A stretch of DNA of 64,000 nucleotides, from contig OY726559.1 in the NCBI GenBank assembly GCA_963383645.1, forward strand, positions 122,312,721-122,376,720. The letters are read 5' to 3'. How positions within the stretch are numbered: position 1 is the first letter of the stretch; the number at the start of each line of letters is the position of its first letter. The notes under the pieces are model-generated. The model was not told the DNA's origin. It saw nothing but the letters and a program-made list of their open reading frames with translations, and did not search any database. Position numbers and translations under genes: made by a program. This DNA is from Muscardinus avellanarius. Lineage: Eukaryota > Chordata > Mammalia > Rodentia > Gliridae. This document shows, piece after piece, positions 23,045 through 36,284 of the stretch.

Positions 23045-23269
23045 TTCTTTCTTTCTTTCTTTCTTTTGGTGGTACTGGGGGTGGAACCCAGAGGCTTTCT
23101 ATCTCCGGGCTATACTCCCAGACCTTTTTCATATTTTATTTGGAAACAGGGTCTCACTAAGTTGCGGAGAGCCTCACTAAGTAGCTGAGGCTGGCTTTGA
23201 ACCCGTGCGATCCTCCTGTCTCAGCCTCCCAAGCGCAGGGATTACAAGCGTGTGCCACCATGCCCGGCC
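23045..23269 (-). mobile_element. B1-dID SINE, minus strand, young
   Basis: (CTTT)n tail, 'ggtggtactgggggtggaac', end 'tgccaccatgcccggcc'. It inserted next to the previous copy (shared attcat motif on both sides). Confidence 0.93.
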
Positions 23270-23744
23270 AACATTCATATTTCTAATGTAAGTCATTTAC
23301 TATACCTTTAGTAAAGAATATTATAAATATTTTAAACCTGTCTTTCTTGTACATTGAAGCCCCAGACAAGAACAATAATCTACTACCAGACCAAAAGATT
23401 TAGTCTTTGCCACATGAACCAATCAGATGGTAGAGGTTAGAAGTGACCAGATCTTCACACTCAACTAATGACTTCAGATAGAAGATCCTCTGCTCTCCTC
23501 TTCCTTAAACATCTTCAACACACACACATACACACAAACGCGCATGCACGCACACACACACATGCTTGCTAGATCCAAATTTAATAATTAATTTGTGTAA
23601 AACACCGAATAACTGTAATCTTTGGATGTATTGTTGAGAGGTAGCTCAGTGAAGCTGCAAAGTTTTATCATGTTTTTGTCAGAGTCATTTGTGCCTGGAG
23701 GAAAACAATGAGGAAGGGAGTCTCTAGCTGGCAGACTTTTAGAT
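23270..23744. other. unique sequence
   Basis: A CA-rich imperfect tract at 23518-23562. No exon. Confidence 0.4.
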
Positions 23745-23943
23745 CAGACTTTTAGTAGTGGCATTCACCTATAGTCTCAGTACTTCGGAGGAGGAGACAG
23801 GGAGATTGCAGGTTCAAGGCCAACCTCAATAATGTAGTGAGGCCCTCCCCATTTCAAAATAAAAATAATAAAATAGGTGGGGGTGTAGCTTGAAGGTAAA
23901 ACATCCCTGTGTTTTACTAGTACCAAAAAAGCAAACAAACAAA
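23745..23943 (+). mobile_element. B1-dID SINE, plus strand, diverged
   Basis: 'agtggcattcacctatagtc', 'gagacagggagattgcaggt', ID part 'ggtgggggtgtagcttgaag', A-rich (CAAA) tail. Confidence 0.85.
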
Positions 23944-24189
23944 GCTGGAAAGGAGACTGGAGACTGAGGGTTTCCACTCTTGGAAGAGATAAAAGAGAAG
24001 CAGAAAGGGATAGAGGGACAGTCTATATGCCCTTCAAAAAAAACAGGTAGAGGGCAAGCAATAGTCAACTGGGCAACCCTTTTATCTCTGAACCCACAAG
24101 CTTGGAGGGCTCACAGCTTCCCATACCATTAGTTGTTTTCTTATTTGTACAATAATACAAATCTGCCTTTCCAGCCACTCTAACCCTTA

Positions 24190-24580
24190 CCTAATGTTGT
24201 CCCCTTTCTGGAACTTACCATGCAATTCTGTCCTTTTGCAACGTGGCTCAGGCTCTTTGCTCTCTTTGGAAAGCTTTCTGCTGCCTTCTCCATTAGAAAA
24301 GCCCTACCCCTCTTTAAAAACTGAACTCAGAAGTGTCCTCTATTATGACACCTCTTGTGCAGATCACTTATTTCTCTCCCTGTGTTTCCTATATATGTCC
24401 CACTCGTTTTTGTTTGTTTGTTTGTTTTGTTTTGTTTTTGCCTTATATTGGGATTGAGTGTTGCCCTCACCTTAACATTGAACCTCCATGGATCAGTAAT
24501 GAATGGCATTTAACCATCTACAATCCCCAGTGTTTACCCAGGTGAGGGTGCTTAATTAACAAATGAATAAATGGACTAAT
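24190..24580 (-). mobile_element. L2-type LINE fragment, minus strand
   Basis: 'gaactcagaagtgtcctcta' and 'tacaatccccagtgtttacc' then 'aacaaatgaataaatgg' follow the antisense L2 3' order. A GTTT-rich insertion lies at 24411-24437. Confidence 0.55.
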
Positions 24581-25069
24581 GCAATGTTTAAGGGAGGAAG
24601 AAGAGTATGAGGAAATACTAGGTGAGAAAGTAATAATCCAACTCCACCTATTTTATTGCAGTGGCTCATTTTTTTTGCTTCCAAACATTTAATTCTCAGT
24701 ACTCCTTCCTTTTCCAAATCAAGTGTCAAAGGCCTTGTGAAAACTCTTGGGATCCTGACAAGCATAAGATAAACTTCAGGGAAGTAAGGAGTTGCCTGCT
24801 CACATTATTTCTTTTTGCATTTAATAGAGCATTTACCTCTCAAAACCCGACTGTGGCTTAATCTTACATCTTCATACTTGCCTCACCACCTGTTAACCAC
24901 AACCCTAAGGCTGCTTGGTCCTGGCTTCTTGCTCTCTGACTGTTGCTGTGGTGGTCTAACCGTGACTCTGCAGCTGCTACACTGACAGTCATTCCAAGGC
25001 ACACAGGTCCCCATACAACAGATGCCTCCCTTTTCTGCCTCAGTTAGATTATGTGAGTCCATCACCTTC

Positions 25070-25205
25070 CTGCACTGACGCTCTGTGAGGGAAGGACCAG
25101 GTACTGCTTATGTATGTTTCTCATGCTTACCAGTGCCAGGCTTGAGGGGATGAGGAAACAATGAATAATGAATGTATGAATGACTAAATTAATGAAGGAA
25201 ATATT
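25070..25205 (-). mobile_element. L2-type LINE 3' end, minus strand
   Basis: 'tgtgagggaaggaccaggta', 'accagtgccaggcttgaggg', 'gaatgtatgaatgac' match the antisense L2 tail order. It contains the left arm of the 53-bp inverted duplication. Confidence 0.6.
25101..25153 (+). repeat. left arm of a 53-bp inverted repeat
   Basis: Reverse-complements 25362-25414 with three mismatches out of 53. The arm sits inside continuous L2-like sequence, so this side looks ancestral. Confidence 0.95.
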
Positions 25206-25361
25206 CTCAAAATCATGTGTTAAAACTTTAAATGAGTCACTCAACATTTCCATCAGTTTTTACTCCTCCAGAACTTTTCTGGTTTAGTATGATTGGTTAC
25301 TCTTTTTCCCCCTTTCACCCTGGAGACAAGTAACTGCTCTTGATTATCATCTGCTGTACTG

Positions 25362-25414
25362 TCATCCCCTCAAGCCCGGCACTGGTAAGCATGAGGAACA
25401 TACATGAGCAGTAC
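25362..25414 (-). repeat. right arm of a 53-bp inverted repeat
   Basis: Inverted copy of 25101-25153 (50 of 53 identical). Similarity stops abruptly at both ends. The loop between arms is 208 bp. Confidence 0.95.
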
Positions 25415-26160
25415 ATGAATATACAAAAGAAAGAAGCGAATAAGGAACATGGCACGCACTTATTTCTAATGAAACATTTTATTCTATCATTGTAAATATT
25501 AATTCATGGCAGATACTATTCAGCTTTATGCAACTTTCATAGAAGAAAATTATGTAGATTTGTCACCTTTCTTACATCAAATTGGAGCTCCACTGGAAAA
25601 GGTTAAAAGTCTGCATAATTATACTGTTATTAAATGTCACATGGGCTGATGCTATTCGAATTAGGCCAAGTGGCTCTGTAACTTAAGTGATGGTTATTTG
25701 TAAACCTGTTCATGAGAGGCCCCTAAGGATATTATTACTGAGATACCAGCCCTTCTGACTTCATTGCCATTAATGTGAGCAATTCAGTGAGTTTCTACCA
25801 TGTCTTCTCTGTTTATTCATAGAGAACACAGTGGTAATTAGCAATGTTCTTGATTTCAAGTATGACTCTTTCTATCTTATAATTTATATATCATGTAACA
25901 TTTAAATACTCCTTTCCATATGCAAAGCTCATTTAAAGTATGTAATAGCCAATGTGTTATGAACTCTCTTTGTCAGAGAGAAGTTAGTGAAAGTGGAATA
26001 CTAACAAGCAGAAAAGAAAAAAAAAACCCACCAGGTCTCTCAATTATTAATAGGAGTTTTGCCCAGAAACTTTTGACATTGGATACAGGGAGTGCAAGGT
26101 CATATTTTAAAATGGCATGAGATTGACAACAAAAATCGTCTGAAAATCCCAAGTCAAATA
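25415..26160. other. unique block, possible conserved non-coding sequence
   Basis: 25440-25880 is free of recognisable repeats, AT-rich but complex. No exon is recognised. Candidate only. Confidence 0.3.
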
Positions 26161-26184
26161 ATGAGAACAAGAATAGAGAATAAT

Positions 26185-26270
26185 ATATATGTACACATAT
26201 ATTATGCATATATATAATGTATGATATATGATATGTATATATAATATATATGTATTATGTATGTACATTA
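26185..26270. repeat. AT-rich tract (TATATG-type)
   Basis: Imperfect tatatg/tgtat units, partly self-complementary. Confidence 0.8.
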
Positions 26271-26459
26271 AATATTTAGAGATGTCTGCCACTTAATCTT
26301 GGAAAAAAACTAAATGGTGTTGTGTAGTAATTTAATACCACTGACTTTTGGTCATCTACCTGTGTTTACATATTGTAGGCATTAAGTGTCTTAATGAGGC
26401 AAACAGAATGAAATTACTATTTGTGGCAAGCATAAGATGAAGTCTGCTGTTTTAAAATC

Positions 26460-26463
<4 letters not shown>

Positions 26464-26511
<48 letters not shown>
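26464..26511. repeat. (GT)n microsatellite in a SINE tail
   Basis: About 24 GT units directly joined to the antisense SINE end at 26512. Confidence 0.97.
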
Positions 26512-26513
<2 letters not shown>

Positions 26514-26691
26514 ACTGGGGATTAAACCCAGGGGCATTCTACCTCCAATCTACATCCCAGCCCTTTTTATTTTTTATTTTGAAACAGGGTCTTGCTAGAC
26601 TGCTAAGTAGGCTGGTTCCAAACCTGTAATCCTCCTGTGTCAACCTCCCAAGTGCTGGGATTGTAGGCATGTTCCACTATGCCCAGCTTAC
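26512..26691 (-). mobile_element. B1-dID SINE, minus strand
   Basis: 'tactggggattaaacccagg', 'cctcccaagtgctgggattg', end 'ccactatgcccagctt'. Confidence 0.9.
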
Positions 26692-27055
26692 CATTTTTTA
26701 TTGATATGATATCAGGAGGGTGTCAGAATACAGTTGAAAAAAATAGTAATTGCTATATAAAATAACTAGAAATTCTGACACAACATGAATATTCTATCTT
26801 AAAAACAATGTTATAATTGGCTATAAAATGTTATAATAGGGACACATGACAAAATATCTGCCTGTTAATTTTTTAAGTTCTTGTATATCTGGATATTACT
26901 CCTGTCAGATGAACAGCTGGAAAACATTTTCTTCTATCCTTTACCCACCCTTTGTCATGCCTCTTAGTTTGGTGTGACACATTTGTCAATTCTTGCTTTT
27001 GTGTCCTGAACTGTTGGAGTACTATTCAGGAAATCGTTGTGTTTGTCAATATCTT

Positions 27056-27277
27056 TTTTTCTTTTTTTTTTTTTTTGCAGGTTTGGGGATTGAACCCAGG
27101 GGTATTTGACCTCCAAGCTACACCCCCTGCCCTATTTTTTTATTCTTTACTTTGAAACAGGGTCTCACTAAATTACAGAGGGCCACACTAAGTAGCTGAG
27201 GCTGTCTGCAAACCATGATCCCCCAGTCTCAGCCTCCTGAATGCTGGTATTACAAGCATGCGCCACCATGCACTGCT
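27056..27277 (-). mobile_element. B1-dID SINE, minus strand
   Basis: T-run, 'ggtttggggattgaacccag', end 'gcgccaccatgcactgc'. Imperfect flanking duplication tcaatatctt / ccaatatctt. Confidence 0.92.
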
Positions 27278-27893
27278 CTGTGCCAATATCTTAAAGTATT
27301 TTCTTATAATTTCAAAGTTTCAGGTCTTTCAGTAAAGTCTTTGACCCATCTTGACTGTTTTTGTTCTTGTTTTTGGTGAGAAATAGGGGCCTAGTTTCAA
27401 TCTGAATGTGGATATCCAGTTTCCAAAGTGGCCTTTGATGAAGAGGCTGTCTTTTCTCTAATGTATATTTGGGGCACCTTTGTCAAGCATCAGTTAGCTA
27501 TAGGTGTGCAAATTTATTTCTAGTCCTCTATTCTATTCTACTGGTCCACGTGCCTGTTTTGATGCCAATATCCTGCTGTTTTTGTTACAGTGGCTCTGTA
27601 GTATATTTTGAAATTAGGTATTGTGATGCTCCAGCATTGTTTTTTTTTTTCTCTCAATATTGGTTTGACTATTCAAGGTCTTTTGTGCTTCCATATGAAT
27701 TTTAGGATTTTTTTCCCCAGTTCATTGGTATTTTGATGGGTGTTCCATTGATTTTGGAGATCACTTTCAGTAGTATAGCCACAATAACTATATTACTTCC
27801 ATGAGCATGGGCGGGCCTTCCATCTTCAAAAATCTTCAATTTCTTATTCACTGTTTTATTTATTTACCTGTTTGTTTGTGTGTTTGTTTGTTT

Positions 27894-28092
27894 TGCAGTA
27901 CTAGGGATGGAACCCAGGGGCATTATAAATCCAAGCTACACCCCAGCCCTATATTTTGGTCTTTATATTTTTTGAAATAGGGTTTTACTGACACGAAGGG
28001 CCTCTCTAAAAAGTTGTTCACGAACCACAATTCTCCAGGTTCTGCCTTTCGAAAGCTGGGATTACAAGCATGTGTGCCACCACACCTGGCTT
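27894..28092 (-). mobile_element. B1-dID SINE, minus strand
   Basis: 'gcagtactagggatggaacc', 'gggattacaagcatgtgtgc', end 'caccacacctggct'. Confidence 0.9.
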
Positions 28093-28254
28093 TCTTCAGT
28101 GTTTTATAATTTTCATTGTAGAGGTCTTTTGCCTCTTTGGTAGGATTTATTTCTAGGTGTTTATTGACTAATGCATGCAACTGTGAATGAGATTACTTTT
28201 CTGCTTTATCAGAATTTCTTTTTGTTATATAGAAAAGCTATTAACTTTTCTGTT

Positions 28255-28457
28255 GTTGTTACATTATTGTTGTTGTTGTTGTTGTTGTTGTATTGGAGAT
28301 TGAATTCAGAATCATTCTACCATGAAGCTACAAACCCAACCCTTTTAAACTTTAGCCAAGATCTTGCTAAATTGATGAGGTGGGCCTTGAACCTCTAATC
28401 CTCTTCTGTCAGCCTTCTGAGTACTGGAATTATAGGTGTGTGCCACCATGCCTCACT
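28255..28457 (-). mobile_element. B1-dID SINE with (GTT)n tail, minus strand
   Basis: GTT array at 28255-28291, 'ttggagattgaattcagaat', end 'gtgccaccatgcctcac'. Confidence 0.87.
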
Positions 28458-29095
28458 AGTTTTCTCTTTGTTGTGTCCTTAATCAGGTTTTGGTAGAAGG
28501 GTAATACTGACTTTGCAGAATAAGTTTGGAAGGGTTCCTTCCTTTTCCATCTTATGGAATAGTTTGAGTATCATTGATAATAGTTATCTAAAAGTCTGTT
28601 AAAATTCAGCAGTGTATCTGCCAAGTACTGGACAGTAGGGAAATTTTATTCCTGTTTCAATCTCATTGCTGACCTACCTGGATTTTAAAAAATATCCTCT
28701 TGGTTCAATATTGATAGATCATACAATATTCCAAGTTTTATCCTTTTTTCTAAACTTTTCAGTTTATTAGCATATAGTTTTTCTAAATATTTTATAAATG
28801 CTTTTCATAGTGATTTTATAGTTTTTCATAATGATTTTATGAATGTATTTATTGTAGCCCTTTTCATTTCTAATTTTATTAATTTTGTCTTCTCTATTTT
28901 AGTTAGTTTAGCTAAGAATTTGTCAGTTTTGTTTATCATTTTGAAGAGCAAATCTGTTGTTTTATTGACTCTTTGCATTAAACTTTTAGTCTCTTTTTTA
29001 TTTTTTATTTCAGCTTTGCTATTTATTTCCTTACTTGTGATTTTAAGATTAGTTTGTTCTTGTTTTTCAAAGACCTTAACATACATAATTAGGTT

Positions 29096-29096
<1 letters not shown>

Positions 29097-29138
<42 letters not shown>

Positions 29139-29305
29139 CACTGGGCATTGAATTCCAGGACATTCTACCTCCAGTCCTATTTTATTTTTATTTTGAAACA
29201 AGGTCTTTCAGGAGTCTCACTCCTTGATGAGACTGTCCTCAAACATGTGATTCTTTTCTCAGATTCCCAAGTACTGGGATTATAAGCATGTACCACATTG
29301 CCCAG
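29097..29305 (-). mobile_element. B1-dID SINE with (GT)n tail, minus strand
   Basis: GT array at 29097-29137 joined to 'acactgggcattgaattcca', end 'gtaccacattgcccaga'. Confidence 0.9.
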
Positions 29306-30786
29306 ATTTTTATTTGTTTTTAATGTAGGCACTCATAATTATAAAATTACCTCATGGGATCTGTTTTCAACTGCATCTTACAGGTTCTGGTGTATCATGT
29401 TTTCATTCTCAATCGACTCTAGGCAGTTTTTAGTTTCCCTCCTGATTTTTTCAATGACCCACTGTTTATACAAAAGCGTTCCATTTAGTCTCCATGTGTT
29501 CATATAATTTCTGGAGTTTCTCTTGTTATTGACTTCTAATTTAATTTCATTATGGTTTGATAAGGTACAGGAAATTATTTTAATTTTTAAATTTTTTCAA
29601 GCTTTGCTTTATAACCTAAAATATGACCCATTATGGAAAAAGTTCTTTGTACTGATGAGAAGAATGTGTATTCTGCAGCTATTGGAAGGAATACTTAGTA
29701 TATGTCTTTTAGGTACATTTTATATACAAGACAATTTATCTTTGCTGTTTCTTTATTGATTTTTTTTTGGCCTGGGTCATCTACTGGTGAAAGTGGGGAT
29801 ACTGAAATTACCTACTGTTATAGTATCGGGACATATCTCTTCCTTTGTGTCGTCATGTTTGTTTTGTAAAGCTGAGTGCAATGATATTTGGCCCATATAT
29901 ATTTAAATTATCAAATGTACTTGAAGAATTGCCCTCTTTATGTAGTAGTGTTTGGCATAACACCTGTTTTGTCAGTTATGAGTACAGCTACTTCGGTTTG
30001 CTCTCACATTCTATTTGCTTGCATTTCCAGCCATTCATTTTCAATCTGGATGTGTTTTTGCAAATGGATGAGTTTTTCAGGCTATATATTATTGAATCTT
30101 GCCTTTTAATTTAGTAAGCATCTTTTAATTGGGGAATTAAGACCATTTAAACTCAGAGTTCTTATTGAAAAATATGTTGTTTTCCTTGTCTTTTTGTATT
30201 TTTTCTTCTGGTTGATGGTTTTGATGGTTTTCTGTATTAATAATAGTTTTTTTCCTAATTCTTATTTGATTATCTTCTCTTCTACTCAAATTTATTCTTC
30301 CCTGTGCTTTCATGATTGCATTTATCATTCTTCCTCTTCTGGAGGCAGCATTCCCTTAAGTATCTTCTGTAAAGCTGGTTTGCTGTTCATAAATTCCCTT
30401 TGTTTATAATTATCATGAAGGATCTTTAAGAAATAAAGATTTTTTTATTGTGAAGGATAACTTTGCTGAACATAGTAATCTAAGTTGATGGTTATTTTCT
30501 TTCAGGACTCAAAATACATCATTCCATTCCCTCCTAGCCTTTAGAGTTTATGCTGAAATTTTGCTGTTATTGTGATAGGTTTGCCTCTAAATTTGAGTTG
30601 GCACTTCTCTTTTATAGCGTTTAGTATTATTGCTTTGTTTTGTGTCCTTGTCAGATTAACTATAATGTTATATGGAGAGGTTCTTTTTCGGTCATGTCTA
30701 TTTGAGGTTCTAAATGCCTTCTGTACTTGTATGTCCAAGTCTTTCCCAAGATTTGAAACATTTTCTGTTATTGTTTTAGTGAACAG

Positions 30787-31038
30787 GTTTTCTGTTTGTT
30801 TGTTTGTTTGTTTGTTTGTTTGTTTGTTTGGTGGGGTGTGTGGGTGTGTGTACTAGGGATTGAACTCACAATATTCTATCTTTGAGCTACTTCCCACCCT
30901 CATATTTTTCATTTTGAAACAGGGTTTCACTAAGTTTCTGAGGGTTTTATTAAGAATGAGTCTGGCTTTGAACCTGTGATCCTCCTGTCTCCGCATCCCA
31001 AGTACTGAGATTACAGGAGAGCACCACCACATCCAGCA
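30787..31038 (-). mobile_element. B1-dID SINE with (TTTG)n tail, minus strand
   Basis: TTTG array at 30795-30830, 'tactagggattgaactcaca', end 'gcaccaccacatccagc'. Flanks: gaacaggttttc / gaataggttttcc. Confidence 0.9.
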
Positions 31039-31948
31039 CTGAATAGGTTTTCCGGAGACATGGATTAGCAGACACCTTCCCCCCATGGTCAATCAGCCAA
31101 ACAGTCTTACAGTCTTCAGGGCATAGTACCCTAGTAAAGCCTTCTGGGATCATCACAGACCACCAAGGAGACCACTGGATCAGACCAACTCAGCCCTACT
31201 TGTGGAGAAGGCAGATCCCTATATATACACTGGGTCTGGTTCCAGCAGCACCTACCACCCATTGTATAGGTGGGGAGAGATGCAGGCTCAGGGTCTGCGG
31301 AAAGCTTGGAGACTTGCACTTACACTAGAGTCAGCCCTAGTGATAATGACTACATGTATAGACAGAGAGATTCAGGGACAGGTCCTAGAAGAGCTCAGAG
31401 ACCCAGGCTTGCATTGGGAGAGGCATCAGTGGGACTTGGAACCTGCACAAAGAGAGACACCAGGCCAGCATCCCAATCACTGAAGGAGACCAAAAAATGG
31501 GGCTACAAACTACATCTATAGATTACAGAGCAAATCAGAGTATTTGGAACATACTCAAGAACCCAATGTAAAATTTCATCTTAAATGGGTGAAAGAATCC
31601 ATGCAAACCCAGAAGGACTGCAGAGGCTAAGTCTGTGTTGTATTCATATATTTGTAAGGTGTTTTGCTTTGGTGTTGTTGTTTTGTGTGTATGTGATTGT
31701 TTGCTCTATCCCCCACCTCTTTTACAAGATTCTTCCCTCTTTCATATCTACTCTCTTCTCTCTGTCCTTTTTTTCTTTTCTTTCCATGTCGTGTATTATA
31801 CTTACTTCATATTACTATACCTAAATATTCTACATGGGTTACTAGAATCCTCATATATATTCACTATTGCTAATCTCTGTTATATATTACCTTACTACAC
31901 TCAAACTCTCATTCCCCTCAATCCTATCTGCTATTTTACCCTATTCTT

Positions 31949-32130
31949 TTTTTTTTTTTTTTTTTTGGTGGTACTGGGGTTCCTGGAAGCCCTTCTACCT
32001 CTGGGCTACACTCCCAGACCTATTTTCTGTATTTTTGAAACAGGGTCTCTTAAATCAGCACGGCTGGCCTCGATCATCCTGCCTCTGCCTCCCAAGCGCA
32101 GGAATTACAAGCGTGCGCCACCACGCCCGG
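31949..32130 (-). mobile_element. B1-dID SINE, minus strand, young
   Basis: 22-T tail, 'ggtggtactggggttcctgg', end 'gcgccaccacgcccgg'. Exact 18-bp duplication ctattttaccctattctt at 31931-31948 and 32131-32148. Confidence 0.97.
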
Positions 32131-34127
32131 CTATTTTACCCTATTCTTGCACTACCTACTTCTTTCTTCTTATGGCACCTTACTCCTCACTCAACCTTTA
32201 CCAATGAACACAACATAATTTGCCCTTGTATATACCAGCTGACACCTACAGAATGAGGGAAAACTATCAAAAGCAACAAAGATACAAACTTTAAGAAACA
32301 TAAAATCATGAGAAGAAAGAATATCATGAAAGCAATGAGCTCCCACAGCCCCACAATAACAGATTCCACCAACACAGAATTGCAGAGATCCCTAGGACAA
32401 ATCAGAACTTTAATAGTAGAAATGATACAGAATTTTCAAAAATAACTTAGAGAGCCTGAAAAAAAAGAACAAATAAACAAAAAATCTGACATCCTAACAG
32501 GAGTCAGAAAGAAGCCCTGAAGGAATTAAAGGATATAATAATTGAAGTGAAGGCATCAATACAAACTATAAACAGTAGACTAGACCATATGGAAAATATA
32601 ATCTCACACTTAGAAGATAACCACTGCAAAAAATGAACATATAGTATATAATTAAAAAAAAAACAATTCAACAGCATGAATTGGACATTGAAGAGATATG
32701 GGCCAATATTTTAAAAACTAACATAAGAATAATAGGCATAGAAGAGGGACTATAAGATGAAACCAAAGAGATAAACAATATTTCCAATCTTTTCAAAGAA
32801 GTAATATCAGAAAAGTTTCCAAACATAAAAAAGAGGTCAATATGCAGGTACAGGATCCCTTTAGACAAGATAAGAGGATAGGTTCACCACACCACATAAC
32901 AGTCAAACTGACTAATGTGGAGGACAAGTAAAGAGTCTTAAAGGGGACAAAAGCAAAATATCAAGTGATATTCAGAGGCACACAAATTTGAATCACTCCA
33001 CACTTCCCAAACCAAGTCAAGAAAGCCAGGAGGGCCTGCAGCAGCATATTCCAAACTTTGATAAAAAAAAAAACAAAACATCTTGCAGCCTAAAATTTTC
33101 TACCCAACAAAAAATATCTCAAATTTGATGGGGAAATAAAAATCTTCCACAACAAAAGGAAGCTGAAAGGACTTATGTCTTCCAAACCAGCACAAAGGAA
33201 AATATTCAGAGAAATTAATAACAAAGAAGAAATATTAATAAATGCCAGAATCATAAAAACAATAGATTCCTTCAAACAAACAACTAAGCAAAGAATAACA
33301 AATACTAACTTCAACAGAAGTTATAAATCAAAATGTTGGAAATTAAAAATCACCTCTCAATAATTACACTGAATATAAATGATCCCAACTTCCAATAAAA
33401 TTAAGGTGGCAAAGTGAATTAAAATTCAGAATCTATCTATATTCTGCCTACAAGAAACACACCTTACAAGTAAATATAGTCACAAAATAAATGTTAAGGG
33501 CTGGACCCAGGTAATCCATATCAATGGAACTTGAAGGTAAGCAAGAGTAGTAACAGTGATATAAGACAAATTAGACTTTGAGCCTAAGCTTATCTGAAGT
33601 GACAATGCAGGTCATTTTTTTACTGATAAAAAACAACACAGCAAGAGGAAATAATGATAATTAACATTTATCCCCCAAACATAGCTGCAGCCACTTTCAT
33701 AAGACAGATTCCCTGTGACATTAAGTCACTCATAGGTCTCAATACAATAAAACTGGGAGACTTTAATACTCTTCTCCCAGCACTAGACTCATCTTCTAGA
33801 AAAAAAGGTCAGTAAAATTGCCTCAGACCTAAAGAACATAATAAACCAAATGGACCTATTAGACACATACAGAATATTCCACCCAACTACAGCAGAGTTA
33901 CATTTTTCTCAGCCACTCATGTAAATTCTCTAAAATAGACCATGTGCTGTGCCAAATGTGACATATTTCCCTGTGTCTTTTCAGTCCACAATGAAATAAA
34001 ACTAGAAATCAACTATAAGAAGATCCAGAGTAACCACATAAACACATAAAGACTGAACGCCACACTGCTGAACAAGAATGTGTCATAGAATAAATAAAGG
34101 GTGAAATTAAGAAATTCCTAGAAACAA

Positions 34128-34362
34128 GCTGGGTGTGGTGGTGCACACTTATAATTCCAGAACTTGGGAGTGTGAGACAGGTTATGGACAGCCTCAGCTA
34201 CTTAGTGAGGCCCTTTACAACTCAGTGAGACCTGGTTTCAAAATACAGAATAAAAAATAGGGATGAAGGTATAGCTCAGAGATAGAATGCTCCTGGGACT
34301 GAAAAAAAAAAAAAAAAAAAAGAAAAAAAGAAAAGAAAGAAAGAAAGAAGAAAAAAAGGAAG
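34128..34362 (+). mobile_element. B1-dID SINE with long A/GAAA tail
   Basis: 'gctgggtgtggtggtgcaca', linker, ID part 'gggatgaaggtatagctcag', then A and GAAA tail to about 34362. Confidence 0.9.
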
Positions 34363-35764
34363 TCCTAGAATAAATGAAAATAAAGACATAATATATAAAT
34401 ATCTCAAAAAAACCTAACCAAAAGAAAGAATCAATTGAAATTACTGAAATAAAAATTATAAAGGAGTTATTACCAGTGACAGTGTGGAAACCCAGAGGAT
34501 TATCAGAAAATACTTTGAAAAATTATACTCCAACAAAATGGAAAATCTAGAATAAATTGAAAAATTTCTAGATACATACTACCTTTCTAAACTGAGTCAA
34601 AAAGATATAGAAAATGTAAACCAACCAATAGCATTCAAAGAGATTGAAGCAGGAATAAAGAACCTACCATCAAACAAAAGCCCAGAACCAGATGGTTTTC
34701 CAAGTGAATTTTATAAAACTTCTATAGAAGAGCTAATTCCAATACTCCTCAACTTATTCCATAAAATATAAATGAGACTCTCCCAAATACATTCTATGAA
34801 GTCAACAACACACTAATACTGAAACAAAATAAAGACAGCTCAGGAAAAATGTAGGTCTATATCATTGATGAACCTAGATGCAAAACTGCTAAACAAAGTA
34901 CTAGCAACACACATTCAAAACCACATCAAGAAAATCATCCATCATGACCAAGTAGAGTCCATCTCAGGGATTGATGGCTCAACATATGAAAAATAACCCA
35001 CGTGATTCATTATATAAACAGAACCAAAGACAAAAATCACATGATCATTTCAATAGACACTGAAAAAAGATTCAATAAAATCAAGTGCCCATTTATGCTA
35101 AAAGCATAGAAGACAATTGGAATAGAAGGAACATATCTCAACATCATAAAAGCAATCTACAAATGGCCTGCAGCCAACATCATATTAAATAGGGGAAAAC
35201 CATGAGAGTTTTCCTAAAAAACAGGAACAAGAAAAAGGTGTTTGTTATCACCACTTTGTTCAATATAGTACTTGATGCTTTAGCCAGAGCAATAAGGCAA
35301 GAAAAAGAAATCAAAGGTGTACAAATAGTAAAAGAAGAACTAAACTATCCCTATTTGTAGATAACATGATACTATACTTAGAAGACTCAACAAACTCAAC
35401 AAAAAGGCATATAGAACTGATCACCAAATTCAGCAAAGTGTTTGAATACAAAATCAATCTTAAAAAATCAAAAGCTTTCCTGTATGCCAACCATAAATCT
35501 GCTGAAAAAGAAATCCAGAAAACACTTCCACTCATGATATCCCAGAAAAAATATAATAAAATACTTAGGAATAAACCTAATCAAGGAGGTAAAAGACCTC
35601 TACAAGAAAAATTGTAAAATACTGAAAAGAGAAATCGAAGAAGACCTTAGGAGATGGAAAGATATTCCAAGCTCTTGGATAGGCTGAATAAATATCATCA
35701 AAATTATCATTATTCCCAAAGTTATCTACAGGTTCAATGCAACATCCATTAAATTACCAAGGTC

Positions 35765-35970
35765 GCCGGGCGTGGTGGCACATGCTTGTAATCCCCGCGC
35801 TTGGGAGGCTGAGACAGGAGGATTGCACAGGTTCAAAGCCAGCCTCAGCTACTTAGTGAGGCTCTCGGCAACTTAGTGAGATCCTTTTTCCAAATAAAAT
35901 ATAAAAAAGGTCTGGGAGTATAGCCTGGAGGTAGAAAGCCTCTGGGTTCTACCCCCAGGACCACCAAAAA
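35765..35970 (+). mobile_element. B1-dID SINE, plus strand, young
   Basis: 'gccgggcgtggtggcacatg' to CCACC plus A. Exact 14-bp duplication aaattaccaaggtc at 35751-35764 and 35971-35984. It interrupts ORF2 remnant sequence. Confidence 0.97.
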
Positions 35971-36284
35971 AAATTACCAAGGTCATTCATCACAGTTATA
36001 GAAAAATCAGTCCTTAAATTCATTTTGAACAATAAAAAATCAAGATGAGCCAAAGTAGTTCTCAGCAACAAGAACCATGCAGGTAGCATCCAAATACCTG
36101 ACTTCAAACAGTACTACAAAGCCACAGTAATAAAAAAAACAGCATAATATGGCATAAAAACAGACACACAGACTAAGCAGAATAGAAGACACAGAAACAA
36201 ATCCACACACTTAGAGCCAATTGATTTTTGAAAGAGGGGCCAAAAACATACTCTGAAAAAAAATGCCTCTTCAATAAATGGTCT

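Larger units (their letters stand above)
26860..31055 (-). mobile_element. old L1, minus strand, ORF1 to ORF2 C-terminus
   Basis: Antisense L1 in order: ORF2 C-terminal region (26870-27040, 27300-27460), post-RT region (27540-27840), RT approach (28460-28700), linker (28826-29086; minus frame with IxNKKExKSLxxRVNKTTDLLFKMINKTDKFLAKLTK), endonuclease region (29310-29930) and ORF1 C-terminal half (30190-30780; RTSNRHDRKRTSPYNIIVNLTR and FRGKPITI in the minus frame). There are many stops and frameshifts, and five SINEs are inserted. Inactive. Confidence 0.85.

Noticed and set aside
31635..32256. Two plus-strand frames of 190 and 129 codons
   Set aside because: They run through pyrimidine-rich old L1 5' UTR and an antisense SINE; the SINE-encoded part (GGTGVPG-type) recurs at every SINE.
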